Of a stretch of DNA of 64,000 nucleotides, positions 18,758 through 28,495 are shown piece after piece (position 1 is the first letter of the stretch; each line of letters starts with the position of its first letter). The notes under the pieces are model-generated. The model searched no databases and was not told the origin of the DNA. It saw only the letters and a list, made by a program, of their open reading frames with translations. Source of the stretch: Burkholderia cepacia (GTDB taxonomy: Bacteria; Pseudomonadota; Gammaproteobacteria; Burkholderiales; Burkholderiaceae); contig NZ_LDWR01000005.1 of the NCBI RefSeq assembly GCF_001039005.1, positions 97,974 to 161,973 of the forward strand. The letters run 5' to 3'. The position numbers were made by a program, and so were the translations under genes.

Positions 18758-19912
18758 GTGTTAAATATTCTCCTGGATATCTCTCGGCTACTATCCCGAC
18801 TTTCGACCGGCTTACCACCCACTGGTATCGACCGTGTCGGGCTTGCCTATTTGGAGCGGTATTCCACACGGGCCCGGGCCGTTGTAAGCGAACTAGGCTT
18901 CTCGAGGGTACTTTCCGAGCGAAATTCGAAACAAGCGTTCGATTTACTTCTCAACGGTAGGCCGAGTCGATCAGCGGTACATCGATTGATTGCGCGAAGT
19001 ATGCTCAACTCACACCATGAACGCTTCGAGCGCGCGTTCGTCCTTCATACCAGTCACAACGGAATGGAAAACACGCGGTATTACCGCGCCATGCAGCGCC
19101 GCAACGTCCGCTCCGTATTCATGGTTCACGATCTCATACCGCTAACACACGCAGAATATTGTCGCCCCGGCACCGACGAAGCACATCGGCGACGCATCCA
19201 TACGGCCCTTCGCCATGCCGATGGGCTTATCGCGAACTCACGGGACACGCTTGAGGCACTTCGGACCGAAGCGCGCCTTGGAGATCTGCCGTTGCCTCCC
19301 ACCACCATCGCGCACCTTGCGCCCGGTTTCATCGCACATCCACTTGCATCGCGTCCTCCGTTGGATGTCCCGTACTTCGTCATGCTTGGGACGCTTGAGC
19401 CGCGTAAAAACCACTGGTTTATGTTGCACATATGGCGGCGACTCGTCGAAACGTATGGTCAGGAGGCACCGAAACTTGTCATCATCGGCCGCCGTGGTTG
19501 GGAATGCGAAAACATAGTCGATATGCTGGATCGCTGCAAAGCCATCCGCGGCGCCGTCATTGAGGAAGCTAACTGCTCGGACGAGCGCCTACATGCGTGG
19601 CTCCAGCACGCACGCGCATTGATATTTCCGTCGTTCGTAGAAGGATATGGCATGCCACTCGTCGAGGCGCTAGCACTCGGCATACCGGTTCTCGCCAGCG
19701 ATCTCCCCATATTTCAAGAAATCGCCGGCAATATCCCGGACTACGTCGATCCGCTCGACGGCCCTGGCTGGCTAGCCCGCATCGTCGCGTACGCACAGAT
19801 GTCCAGCCGGGAACGTGCCGCTCAACTCGCTCGCATCGACGGTTTCAAGGGACCGACGTGGCAAGCCCACTTCGAGCGTGTCGAACCGTTCCTCGAAGCA
19901 CTGTTCAAATGA
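18758..19912 (+). CDS. wcbB: Family 4 glycosyltransferase of the capsule locus, WcbB-like
   Basis: About 384 residues. The N-terminus (LLDISRLLSRL, then LPPTGIDRVGLAYLERY) is typical of GT4 enzymes of this type, so I start at the GTG 18758; a TTG at 18710 would add 16 residues. The donor-binding half has MLGTLEPRKNHWFML near residue 210 and the E-x7-E motif in EGYGMPLVEALALGIPVLASD near residue 300. It builds part of the capsule repeat or linker. The stop overlaps the wcbA start by ATGA, so loss of wcbA frame downstream should not stop wcbB translation. Confidence 0.9.
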   Translation: MLNILLDISRLLSRLSTGLPPTGIDRVGLAYLERYSTRARAVVSELGFSRVLSERNSKQAFDLLLNGRPSRSAVHRLIARSMLNSHHERFERAFVLHTSHNGMENTRYYRAMQRRNVRSVFMVHDLIPLTHAEYCRPGTDEAHRRRIHTALRHADGLIANSRDTLEALRTEARLGDLPLPPTTIAHLAPGFIAHPLASRPPLDVPYFVMLGTLEPRKNHWFMLHIWRRLVETYGQEAPKLVIIGRRGWECENIVDMLDRCKAIRGAVIEEANCSDERLHAWLQHARALIFPSFVEGYGMPLVEALALGIPVLASDLPIFQEIAGNIPDYVDPLDGPGWLARIVAYAQMSSRERAAQLARIDGFKGPTWQAHFERVEPFLEALFK

Positions 19913-21833
19913 GGCAACGATCATCTGGCACCCGCAGCCTCTATCAATGGCCGAATGGCATCATGCCCCGGCCATCGGGACCGCCACTTTCACGCTTTGT
20001 TACGCCGCTGTCGGCGAAACCTTTTCAGACCTTGATCGACTGCATCGACGCCGAACTCGAAACTACTCGAGGCATGGTGCCACATCCGAGCATCGCCTCG
20101 TCCATGGAGCGCTTTCGAGATGCATGTGTCTTCGATCCCGCGCAGTTCGTTTCACGTCCGCACCCCGCTCTGCTCGGGTCCACATCGATCGAGCGTGTGC
20201 TCGTCATCCGCGAAGGGGCTGAGAATCGCCTGAATCGGTCATCACGCAGAACCAGCGAAGCGCAGTTCGAACACCTAGTCACGTCAGCACGAAATGCGCA
20301 TCCAGGAGCTGAACTCTGGCTTGCTGATACCGGTGCATCGCATTTATCGACGCATTCGGCACGCCCCCCCCCCGGGCGCTTAATACCACGGTTCGCTATG
20401 TAAATGCGCATGGCTCGCTGTGCGCCTCTATGCGCTACTTCGACCATGTCTACACGATTGCGGCGCCGGAAGGCGTACAGGCTTTGCTTTGGGGCATCCC
20501 GCTACACGTCTTCGGCACACCTTATTACGCAGGGTGGGGGCTAACTCATGATTACGCGCCTCAACCCCCGAGATATTCGCAAGCAACGTTATCCACATTA
20601 TTCGAAGCAGCCTTTATCCGACTTTCAGAGCATATTGATCCGAACACGCACGTAAACGGATCGCTCGACGCGTTGCTATCGTCAATCGAAATGCATCGAG
20701 CGACCATGCTGCGCTTTGCCGAAATTGATCGAATCGCCGGCGTCCGCTTCCAGTGGTGGAAACGACCATTCGCAACTCCGTATCTGACTGCAGGTGGTGG
20801 CAAGCTACGTTGGATAAGCACGCCTACCACCGCACAATCAGGCGAATACGCCGCATTCTGGGGGGCACGTTGCACAACCGGTTTACCCGCCGGCCGGCCC
20901 ATGATTCGAATCGAAGACGGCTTTCTGCACTCCGCCGGCCTTGGTTCGGACATGAGCCCACCACACAGTCAAGTAATCGACAAACAGGGGCTATACTTCG
21001 ATGCGAGTCGCCCCAGCGATCTCACACAAATCCTGAACGAGACAACATTTACCGAAGCAGAGCTTGTTCGTGCAAATACACTTCGCTGCGAGATTACTCG
21101 CCTCGGCATTACCAAATACAACCTCGGTCGCCGTCGCCCCGACTGGCGCGCTCCGTTAGGTCGACGCATCGCACTTGTACCAGGGCAAGTCGCAGACGAT
21201 GCATCAATTCGACTCGGCACTTGCGGAATTACAACCTCGGCAGAACTGCTTCGCGCGGTGCGGACGCGTCACCCTGATGCTTTTATAGTCTACAAACCGC
21301 ATCCCGATGTCCTGTCCGGCAATCGACAAGGCTTGATCGAAGCCGGTGATCTTGCCGACGTTGTCGAACTCGAGGCCGACCTGATATCACTGATTGAATG
21401 TGCCGACGAGATTCATACACTCTCGTCGTTGTCCGGCTTCGAGGCTCTAATTCGCGGGAAAGCCGTATACACCTACGGACTGCCGTTCTACGCCGGCTGG
21501 GGACTTACTTACGACGTGCTCGATCAACCCTGGCGCAAACGAACTCTTTCGCTGGACATGCTCACCGCAGGAGTACTGCTACGCTATCCGGTCTATTGGG
21601 ACTGGACACTCAATATGTTCACGACACCAGAAGCCGTCATCAATAGGCTCGCCCCCCTTGCAACCCGCCCCATGCAAAGAATTCAAGGCAATCGATTGCG
21701 CTTTCTGCTGAAAGTTATGCGCTGGTGCAGGAACGCTGTACGACATCTTGTGTGGCGGACCAGAGAATGGTGTGCACCGTTTAACAGGCGGCAACTTGTG
21801 CGATCTGTCTTTGCTCAAAGAAGCAGGAATTGA
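19909..21833 (+). pseudogene. wcbA: KpsC-like capsule Kdo-linker transferase WcbA, out of frame at a C10 tract
   Basis: The reading frame begins with an ATGA overlap at the end of wcbB. It runs 164 codons to a stop at 20401 just past a run of ten C at 20364-20373. The rest of the protein continues in another frame from about 20374 to 21833 with no further lesion. Eight or eleven C would join the parts into about 640 residues, normal for KpsC. The C-terminal transferase domain is complete: IRIEDGFLHSAGLGSD, LYFDASRPSDL, KYNLGRRRPDW, VYKPHPDVLSGNR, TLSSLSGFEALIRGK and GLPFYAGWGL. The N-terminal domain keeps GTPYYAGWGLTHDY but is short and lacks the EDGF and HPDV motifs. KpsC extends the beta-Kdo linker on which the capsule is built. 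The break may be phase variation, fixed mutation or a homopolymer base-calling error. Confidence 0.85.
20364..20373. repeat. C10 homopolymer tract inside wcbA
   Basis: Ten consecutive C, followed by GGG, within coding sequence. With ten C the frame ends in TAA at 20401-20403. With nine C it meets TAA a few codons later. Eight or eleven C restore the full frame. Tracts of this length slip readily during replication. Confidence 0.95.
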
Positions 21834-22156
21834 ATGATGTGTTCGTGTCGCCGACAATTTTACGTTATCGAAAACATACTCCATCGATCTTATAGTTTCC
21901 GTCAGCAACTTCTGCACGGCAAACAAGTACTCCGACGCCCCATGTTCATACCCCGATTGCACATGGCGCAAACCACCCCACAACCGAGGTGAAATCAAAC
22001 CGGCCAGATAGCATCACGTGTGTGCAACTAATTTAGGTCAACGCCTGGTCAAACACAGTCTCAGCAACAGCTGATATGCCGAAGTGTACAAGCTCCCCGG
22101 GAAGTACCCGCGACCGTGCTAAGGTACACAACGCGAGCAAATCTTCCGAAGCCCCC
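21834..22156. other. Intergenic region between wcbA and manC
   Basis: These 323 bases are A+T-richer than manC and contain no convincing rightward ORF. On the minus strand a run of about 55 codons (from about 22006 leftward) reads like protein (for example HVQSGYEHGASEYLFAVQ) but lacks a start with a ribosome-binding site and continues antisense into wcbA. It may be the remnant of a lost gene. A manC promoter is expected here but not obvious. Confidence 0.35.
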
Positions 22157-23577
22157 ATGATTTATCCCGTCATTCTCTGCGGAGGCAGCGGAACCCGCCT
22201 CTGGCCAATGTCTCGTGGCGGCTATCCCAAGCAGTACCTGCAACTGGTCGGCGATCGCTCGCGCAGCAAACTACCCTTCGCCTTCAGCATATCCCCGGCG
22301 CCACCGCCCCCATCATCGTCACCAACAACGACCAGCGCTTTCTGGTCGCGGAACAACTCCGTCAGGTCGACATCACACCATTGTCGATCGTGCTCGAGCC
22401 GGTAGGCCGGAATACCGCGCCCGCTATCGCGATCGCCGCGCTACGCGCCATGCGCGACGAGCCAGATGCACTGCTGCTGGTGCTCCCATCTGACCACGTC
22501 ATCCTCAACGAGGCGGCATTCATCGCCGCGGCGAGTGAGGCGGCGGCCATTGCAGCAGATCGTCATCTCGTCACATTCGGCATCACGCCGACCGAAGCAC
22601 ACACCGGCTTCGGCTACATCCGCCGAGGCCCAACCCTCGTCGACGACAAACAGGTCTACAAGGTGGACGCGTTTGTCGAAAAACCCGATACGCCGACGGC
22701 CGAGCGCTTCCTCAGTGACGGCAACTACTACTGGAACAGCGGCATGTTCATGCTGAAGGCGTCCACGTACATGGAGGAACTCCATCGTCACGCGCCGGAG
22801 ATTGCCCGTCAGGCAGAACTCGCATTCGAATCCGCCAAGCAGGACCACGATTTTCTCCGTCTCGACGCCGACGCATTCTCCGCCTGCCCCAATGTCTCGA
22901 TCGACTACGCCGTAATGGAAAGGACCGAACGCGCTGCAGTCATCGCAACAACCGATCTGGGCTGGAGCGACATCGGGTCATGGAGCGCGCTGGCGGACAT
23001 CGCGGATACCGACGAGCACGGCAACGCATTTATCGGTGACATTTTCACGGACGCGGTGAAGAACTCGTACATCCGCGCGGAACACCGGATGGTTGCAGCC
23101 CTCGGCCTCGACAACATCGTTATCGTGGAAACAGCCGACGCCGTACTGGTCGCCCATCGAGACAAGACCCAGGACGTCAAGAAAATCGTCGAATGGCTGA
23201 ATGCCTCCGGCCGCCACGAATCGGTCACGCACCGCCGTGTCGTGCGACCGTGGGGCTCCTACGAAGGCATCGATCAAGGCGACCGCTTCCAGGTCAAACG
23301 CATCATCGTGAATCCTGGCGCACAGCTGAGCCTGCAGATGCACCACCACCGCGCTGAGCACTGGGTCGTCGTAAAGGGCACGGCAATGGTCACAAACGGC
23401 GACAAGGAAACCCTCCTGACGGAGAACCAGTCGACGTACATTCCGCTCGGCACGACGCACCGATTGAAGAACCCCGGCAAGATTCCGCTCGAACTGATCG
23501 AAGTCCAGTCGGGCTCGTACCTCGGCGAGGACGACATCGTCCGTTTCGAGGATACGTACGGCCGCACGGCCTCGTAA
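22157..23577 (+). pseudogene. manC: Mannose-1-phosphate guanylyltransferase / mannose-6-phosphate isomerase ManC, frameshifted near codon 35
   Basis: From the ATG at 22157 the frame encodes the nucleotide-binding start of ManC ([20 protein letters not shown], then [11 protein letters not shown]) and then loses frame at about 22259-22262. The correct continuation ([20 protein letters not shown] and onward) lies in the next frame and is intact to 23577. The junction reads TCGC-GCAGCAA where a run of Leu-Leu-Gln codons (TCGCTGCTGCAGCAA) is expected, so loss of 4 bases (or 1) explains it. The downstream part has FVEKPD, the core domain, and a C-terminal cupin-type isomerase domain (MHHHRAEHWVVVKGTA, VQSGSYLGEDDIVRFEDTYGR). 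Starting at an internal TTG (22381) would give a protein without the GGSGTRLWP loop and so no pyrophosphorylase activity. Intact length would be about 473 residues. It would supply GDP-mannose. Confidence 0.87.
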
Positions 23578-23621
23578 ACGCTGCAGCGTCCGGTGCGCAC
23601 ACCGGTACTGCCTCGCCCCCG

Positions 23622-23655
23622 ACGGGCAGTACGCGCAAGCGTCCTGCCCGTTTTT
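23622..23655 (+). terminator. Intrinsic terminator after manC
   Basis: ACGGGCAG (23622-23629) pairs with CTGCCCGT (23644-23651) and is followed by TTTTC. It lies 45 bases after the manC stop and closes the capsule locus. Confidence 0.65.
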
Positions 23656-23768
23656 CATTACGTCAAGCAACGTAAAGCCGGTTGCCCGGTCCGCACAGGT
23701 CAGGTTATAAAAGCGCCACCCACCCCGGTGCATGCGCCGCCCTTTTTACTCTTGACTTCGGAGAACGC

Positions 23769-24581
23769 ATGATCGATCTCGCCACCGCCCAGCAATTCCT
23801 GATGACCCGCGGCCTCGACTTCGGCCTCAACCTCCTTGCCGCGATCGTACTGTGGTTCATCGGCCGTTGGGCAATCCGCATCGGTACCCGCCTGCTCGGC
23901 AAGGTCGTCCGCCGCAGCGGCAAGGTCGACCCGACGCTGACCGACTACCTGACCTCCGTCGTCGGCGTGCTGCTGACGGTCCTGCTGATCCTCGCGATCC
24001 TGCAGATCTTCGGCGTGCAGACGACCTCGTTCGCCGCCCTGCTCGCCGGCCTCGGCCTCGCGATCGGCACGGCCTGGGGCGGCCTGCTCGCGCACTTCGC
24101 CGCCGGCGTGTTCATGCAGGTGCTGCGCCCGTTCAAGATCGGCGACGTGATCAACGCGGGCGGCGTCACGGGCACGGTGAAGGAGCTCGGCCTGTTCGGC
24201 ACGACGATCGTCACGCCCGACAACATCGTGACGATCGTCGGCAACAACAAGATCTTCTCGGACAACATCGCCAACTACAGCGCGACGTCGCATCGTCGCG
24301 TCGACCTGACCGCGAAGATCGCGAACGGCGTCGATGCGGTCGACGCGATCAACCGCCTGAAAGCGTCGATCCAGCAGATCCCGAACGTGCTGACCAACCC
24401 GGCACCGGACGTCGGCGTGTTCCAGTTCACGCCGGAAGGCCCGTTGCTGTTCGTGCGCCCGTCCACGGCACCCGAAAACTACTGGCAGGTGTACTGCGAT
24501 ACCAACCGCGTGATCCTCGAGACGTTCCGCGACGCGCAATACCCGACGCCCGAAACGCCGGTCTCGCATCGCAGCGCGTAA
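23769..24581 (+). CDS. mscS: Small-conductance mechanosensitive channel, MscS family
   Basis: 270 residues, close to E. coli MscS. There are three N-terminal membrane helices; the pore helix TM3 has the Gly/Ala pattern FAALLAGLGLAIGTAWGG then LLAHFAAGVFMQVLRPFKIGD. The beta domain follows (GVTGTVKELGLFGTTIVTPDN, then NNKIFSDNIANYS), with a C-terminal alpha/beta cage domain. It acts as an osmotic safety valve in the inner membrane. GGAG lies 9 bases before the ATG. It is transcribed alone and ends at a strong terminator. Confidence 0.94.
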   Translation: MIDLATAQQFLMTRGLDFGLNLLAAIVLWFIGRWAIRIGTRLLGKVVRRSGKVDPTLTDYLTSVVGVLLTVLLILAILQIFGVQTTSFAALLAGLGLAIGTAWGGLLAHFAAGVFMQVLRPFKIGDVINAGGVTGTVKELGLFGTTIVTPDNIVTIVGNNKIFSDNIANYSATSHRRVDLTAKIANGVDAVDAINRLKASIQQIPNVLTNPAPDVGVFQFTPEGPLLFVRPSTAPENYWQVYCDTNRVILETFRDAQYPTPETPVSHRSA

Positions 24582-24600
24582 CGAGCGCGGCGGACAAAAA

Positions 24601-24632
24601 AAAGCGTGGCAATTCAAATTGCCACGCTTTTT
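24601..24632. terminator. Bidirectional terminator between mscS and dedA-like gene
   Basis: AAAAGCGTGGCAATT and AATTGCCACGCTTTT form a perfect 15-bp inverted repeat with a 2-base centre. It is flanked by A runs on one side and T runs on the other, so it serves both convergent genes. Confidence 0.93.
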
Positions 24633-24664
24633 TATTGCACCGAAAAGAAACAGAAGCGCCCCGC

Positions 24665-25348
24665 TCAGCGCCCGCCCGTCTTCTGCGCATCGTCCGCCCG
24701 CCGCCCGCGCACGAGCTTCCACACCGCGCCGAGCGCGACCGGCACGATCGCCGCACCGATCCCGACCAGCACGATCACATTCAGGTACTGGCGAATGAAC
24801 GGAATGTTGCCGAAGAAATAACCGAGCAGCACGAGCAGCAGCACCCAGACCAGCGCACCGATCACGTTGAAGAGCTGGAAGCGCGCGGCGCTCATCGACG
24901 ACGCGCCCGCGACGAACGGCGCGAACGTGCGCACGACCGGGATAAAGCGCGCGAGCACGATCGTCTTGCCGCCGTGCTTGTCGTAGAACGAGTGCGTCTT
25001 CTGCAGCGCGGCACGGTCGAGGAAGCGCTCGAGCACCGGGATATGCGTATCGAACACCTTCGGGCCGACCCAGCGGCCGATCAGGTAGTTCACGGTGTTG
25101 CCGGAGATCGCCGCGACGAGCAGCAGCACGATCAGCGCGGCGACGTTCATTTCGCCCGTCGCCGCGAACGCGCCGCCGATGAACAGCAGCGAATCGCCGG
25201 GCAGGAACGGGAACACGACGAGCCCCGTCTCGCAGAACACGATCAGGAACAGCACGAGATAGACCCATGCGCCGTACTGCCGAATGAAATCGCCGAGGAA
25301 TGCGTCGATATGCAGGACCAGATTGACGAAATGAAGCAGCGTATCCAA
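24665..25348 (-). CDS. DedA/SNARE-associated (VTT) family membrane protein
   Basis: 227 residues with a TTG start preceded by GAGG at 9 bases; no nearer ATG exists. It carries the DedA pattern: FCETGLVVFPFLPGDSLLF near residue 40, GNTVNYLIGRWVG near 85, FYDKHGGKTIVLARFIPVVR near 120 with the conserved Arg, then FAPFVAGASSM and FNVIGALVWVLLLVLLGYFFG. These proteins support membrane homeostasis, with undecaprenyl-phosphate or phospholipid scrambling proposed for relatives. It stands alone, convergent with mscS and divergent from mutL. Confidence 0.9.
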   Translation of the reverse strand: MDTLLHFVNLVLHIDAFLGDFIRQYGAWVYLVLFLIVFCETGLVVFPFLPGDSLLFIGGAFAATGEMNVAALIVLLLVAAISGNTVNYLIGRWVGPKVFDTHIPVLERFLDRAALQKTHSFYDKHGGKTIVLARFIPVVRTFAPFVAGASSMSAARFQLFNVIGALVWVLLLVLLGYFFGNIPFIRQYLNVIVLVGIGAAIVPVALGAVWKLVRGRRADDAQKTGGR

Positions 25349-25511
25349 ATGCGATTCCTCGAAGGCGAAAGGGCCGGAACGGCCGAAAAAGGCGGAAGCG
25401 CCCGCCGGCCAAGGCGCAGCGCGTGTACCGGACCCATGATACCGAAACAACCTTAAGGCTCCGTGAAAAAACGTAACGGTTCGTCGCCCCGGCATGCATC
25501 CGCCGCCTCGC

Positions 25512-25517
25512 TATAAT
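25512..25517 (+). promoter_or_regulatory. mutL: TATAAT box just before mutL
   Basis: A perfect TATAAT ends 6 bases before the mutL ATG at 25524. If it is a -10 element, transcription would begin at or beside the start codon, giving a leaderless or near-leaderless mRNA. No good -35 is visible at 17 bases, so it may be chance. Confidence 0.3.
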
Positions 25518-25523
25518 TCGGCC

Positions 25524-27503
25524 ATGTCCGATATCACCGAAACGGCCGCGGGCGCCGCGCCCGCCCCGACTCCGCGCCCGCTGCGCGCGATCCAGCCCCT
25601 GCCCGACCAGCTGATCAGCCAGATCGCCGCCGGCGAGGTCGTCGAACGCCCGGCGTCGGTCGTCAAGGAACTGCTTGAGAACGCGATGGACGCCGGCGCG
25701 ACGACGCTGCGCATCGTGCTCGAAGAAGGCGGCGTCAAGCGCATCTCGATCACCGACGACGGTTGCGGCATTCCGCCCGACGAACTGGCGCTCGCGCTGA
25801 TGCGCCACGCAACCAGCAAGATCCGCTCGCTCGAGGAGCTCGAGGCGGTTGCAACGCTCGGGTTCCGCGGCGAAGCACTCGCGTCGATCGCGTCGGTCGC
25901 CGAGATGTCGATCACGAGCCGGACGGCCGACGCCGCGCATGCGATGAAGATCGACGCGCAGACGGGCGTGCTGTCGCCCGCCGCCGGCTCGACCGGCACG
26001 ACGATCGAGGTGCGCGAGCTGTACTTCAACACGCCCGCGCGACGCAAGTTCCTGAAGAGCGAGCAGACCGAGTTCGGCCACTGCCTGGAAATGATCCGCC
26101 GCGCGGCGCTCGCGCGGCCGGACGTCGCGATCTCGGTGCTGCACAACGGCAAGGCCGTCGAGCACTGGAATGCGACCGAACCCGCGCAGCGCGTCGCGAA
26201 GATCCTCGGCGACAGCTTCGCGACCGCGCACCTGCCGCTCGACGAGCAGGCCGGCCCGCTCGCCGTCTACGGCTGCGCAGGGCTGCCGACCGCGAGCCGC
26301 GGGCGCGCCGACCAGCAGTATTTCTTCGTCAACGGCCGTTTCGTGCGCGACAAGCTGCTGACGCACGCGGTGCGCGCGGCCTACGAGGACGTGCTGCACG
26401 GCGACCGCTACCCGTCGTACGTGCTGTTCCTCGACCTGCCGCCCGAAGCCGTCGACGTGAACGTGCATCCGTCGAAGATCGAGGTGCGGTTCCGCGATTC
26501 GCGCTCGATCCACCAGTACGTGTTCCACGCGGTCCAGCGCGCGCTCGCGCGCCACGCGGGCGCGTCGCCGGAAACCACCGCGGGCGGCCATGCCGCGCAT
26601 CTCGAACCCGCGCCGCGCGGGCCCGCATCGTTCCTGGACACGCCGCTCGGCCAGGGCCAGGCCACCGGCGGCGGCTTCTCGTCGCCGTCGTCGTCCGCGT
26701 CGTCGGCGGGCAATACCTGGATGCGCCAGGCACGGATGACGCAGGGCACGCTGCCCGTCGCGCAGCCGCTCGCGCTCTACGATGCGCTGTTCGGCCGCAA
26801 GGACACGGGCGCGGGCACGCCGGACGGCACGACGAGCCTCGCCCGCGATTCGGCCGACGCGCCGATCGCGCCGCTGCCGGGCTTCTCCGCATCGCCGATC
26901 GCCGCCAGCGCGCACGACGAGCAGCCGCTCGGCTTCGCGCTCGGCCAGATCCACGGCATCTATGTGCTCGCGCAAAACGCGCACGGGCTCGTGATCGTCG
27001 ACATGCACGCGGCGCACGAGCGAATCCTGTACGAACAGTTCAAGAACGCGCTCGCGGACCGTTCGGTCGCGGTGCAGTCGCTGTTGCTGCCCGTATCGAT
27101 GACGGCCACGCCGATCGAGATCGGTACCGTCGAGGAAGAACGCGACACGCTCGAATCGCTCGGCTTCGATCTCGCGGTGCTGTCGCCGACGACGCTCGCG
27201 ATCCGCGCGGTGCCCGCGCTGCTGAAGGATGCCGACCTGCAGTCGCTCGCGCGCGCGGTGCTCGCCGACCTGCACGCGTTCGGCGGCTCGCGCGTGCTCA
27301 CCGAGCGTCAGCATGAACTGCTCGGCACGCTCGCATGCCACCACGCGGTGCGCGCGAACCGGCGCCTGACGCTCGACGAGATGAATGCGCTGCTGCGCCA
27401 GATGGAGGCGACCGAACGCGCGGACCAGTGCAATCATGGCCGGCCGACGTGGTATCAGCTCACGCTGAACGATCTCGACCGCCTGTTCATGCGCGGACAA
27501 TGA
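25524..27503 (+). CDS. mutL: DNA mismatch repair protein MutL
   Basis: About 659 residues. The GHKL ATPase N-terminus has QISAGEV-like [32 protein letters not shown] and [20 protein letters not shown] and [14 protein letters not shown] follow near residues 270-320. A Pro/Ser/Gly-rich linker spans about residues 355-460. The C-terminal dimerisation/endonuclease domain has [16 protein letters not shown] and ends with [16 protein letters not shown]. The variable residue of the C-terminal metal-binding region reads [17 protein letters not shown], as in MutL proteins with a CPHGRP-type motif. The ATG at 25524 is preferred to an in-frame ATG 30 bases upstream. It overlaps miaA by ATGA. Confidence 0.96.
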   Translation: MSDITETAAGAAPAPTPRPLRAIQPLPDQLISQIAAGEVVERPASVVKELLENAMDAGATTLRIVLEEGGVKRISITDDGCGIPPDELALALMRHATSKIRSLEELEAVATLGFRGEALASIASVAEMSITSRTADAAHAMKIDAQTGVLSPAAGSTGTTIEVRELYFNTPARRKFLKSEQTEFGHCLEMIRRAALARPDVAISVLHNGKAVEHWNATEPAQRVAKILGDSFATAHLPLDEQAGPLAVYGCAGLPTASRGRADQQYFFVNGRFVRDKLLTHAVRAAYEDVLHGDRYPSYVLFLDLPPEAVDVNVHPSKIEVRFRDSRSIHQYVFHAVQRALARHAGASPETTAGGHAAHLEPAPRGPASFLDTPLGQGQATGGGFSSPSSSASSAGNTWMRQARMTQGTLPVAQPLALYDALFGRKDTGAGTPDGTTSLARDSADAPIAPLPGFSASPIAASAHDEQPLGFALGQIHGIYVLAQNAHGLVIVDMHAAHERILYEQFKNALADRSVAVQSLLLPVSMTATPIEIGTVEEERDTLESLGFDLAVLSPTTLAIRAVPALLKDADLQSLARAVLADLHAFGGSRVLTERQHELLGTLACHHAVRANRRLTLDEMNALLRQMEATERADQCNHGRPTWYQLTLNDLDRLFMRGQ

Positions 27504-28474
27504 ACGCGGTACCGCACTCCCGCCCGACGACGATCGCCTGCCTGCTCGGCCCCACCGCCTCGGGCAAGACGGCCGCGGCGCTGGCGCTCGCCGCGCGCCG
27601 CCCGATCGAGATCCTCAGCGTCGATTCGGCGCTCGTCTACCGCGACATGGATATCGGCACCGCAAAACCGACGCGCGACGAACGCGCGAGCGTGCCGCAT
27701 CACCTGATCGACATCATCGACCCGGCCGACGCGTATTCGGCCGCGGATTTCCGCGCGGACACGCTGCGCCTGATCGGCGAGATCGTCGCGCGCGGCCGCA
27801 CGCCGCTGCTCGCGGGCGGCACGATGCTGTACTACAAGGCGCTGACGCAGGGGCTCAACGACCTGCCGTCCGCGGATCCGGCCGTGCGTGCGCAGCTCGA
27901 TGCCGACGCCGCGCGCGACGGCTGGCCTGCGCTGCACGCGCGGCTCGCGCAGGTCGATCCCGATACGGCCGCGCGACTCGCGCCGAACGATTCGCAGCGG
28001 ATCCAGCGCGCGCTCGAGATCTTCATGCTGAGCGGGCAGCCGATGTCGGCACTACTGGCCGCGCCGCCGCGCGCGGACGATGCGGCCACCGCGTACCGCT
28101 TCGTGCCGGTCGCGCTCGAACCGTCGGATCGCGCGGTACTGCACGCACGGATCGAACAACGCTTTGATGCCATGCTCGACGCGGGCTTCATCGACGAAGT
28201 CGAGCGGCTGCGCCGGCGCGACGACCTTCATCCCGACCTGCCGTCGATGCGTTGCGTCGGTTACCGGCAGGCATGGGAATACCTCGATGGCGACACCGAC
28301 TACCGGACGATGCGCGACAAGGGCATCTTCGCGACGCGCCAGCTCTGCAAGCGCCAGCTCACGTGGCTGCGCGCGATGCCGGAGCGGATCGTCGTCGACT
28401 GCATTGCGCCGGACTCGACAGCGCGCGCGCTCGACGCGCTCGAACGCATGCTCGACGGCCGCACGCCGGGCTGA
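27500..28474 (+). CDS. miaA: tRNA dimethylallyltransferase MiaA
   Basis: 324 residues. P-loop [57 protein letters not shown] and [14 protein letters not shown] are all family landmarks, followed by [13 protein letters not shown]. It adds an isopentenyl group to A37 of tRNAs reading UNN codons. The ATG overlaps the mutL stop, giving the common mutL-miaA arrangement; an alternative upstream start would lie inside mutL and is unnecessary. Confidence 0.96.
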   Translation: MNAVPHSRPTTIACLLGPTASGKTAAALALAARRPIEILSVDSALVYRDMDIGTAKPTRDERASVPHHLIDIIDPADAYSAADFRADTLRLIGEIVARGRTPLLAGGTMLYYKALTQGLNDLPSADPAVRAQLDADAARDGWPALHARLAQVDPDTAARLAPNDSQRIQRALEIFMLSGQPMSALLAAPPRADDAATAYRFVPVALEPSDRAVLHARIEQRFDAMLDAGFIDEVERLRRRDDLHPDLPSMRCVGYRQAWEYLDGDTDYRTMRDKGIFATRQLCKRQLTWLRAMPERIVVDCIAPDSTARALDALERMLDGRTPG

Positions 28475-28495
28475 GCGGACGAACGGCAGCCGGCA

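Noticed and set aside
20364..20373. Programmed ribosomal frameshifting at the C10 tract
   Set aside because: CCC-rich slippage during translation is possible but there is no stimulatory structure or Shine-Dalgarno-like element that I can see; DNA slippage or sequencing error is simpler.
19909..20403. First part of wcbA as a stand-alone short gene
   Set aside because: It ends immediately after the C10 tract while the continuing KpsC sequence lies in the next frame; a frameshift explains both parts better.
22381..23577. manC starting at an internal TTG
   Set aside because: The protein would lack the GGSGTRLWP catalytic loop, which is present upstream in another frame; the full gene is frameshifted.
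23700..27500. Long leftward open frame across mscS, dedA and mutL
   Set aside because: It crosses three well-supported genes and terminators, and is compositionally Arg/His-rich; it is a codon-bias shadow.
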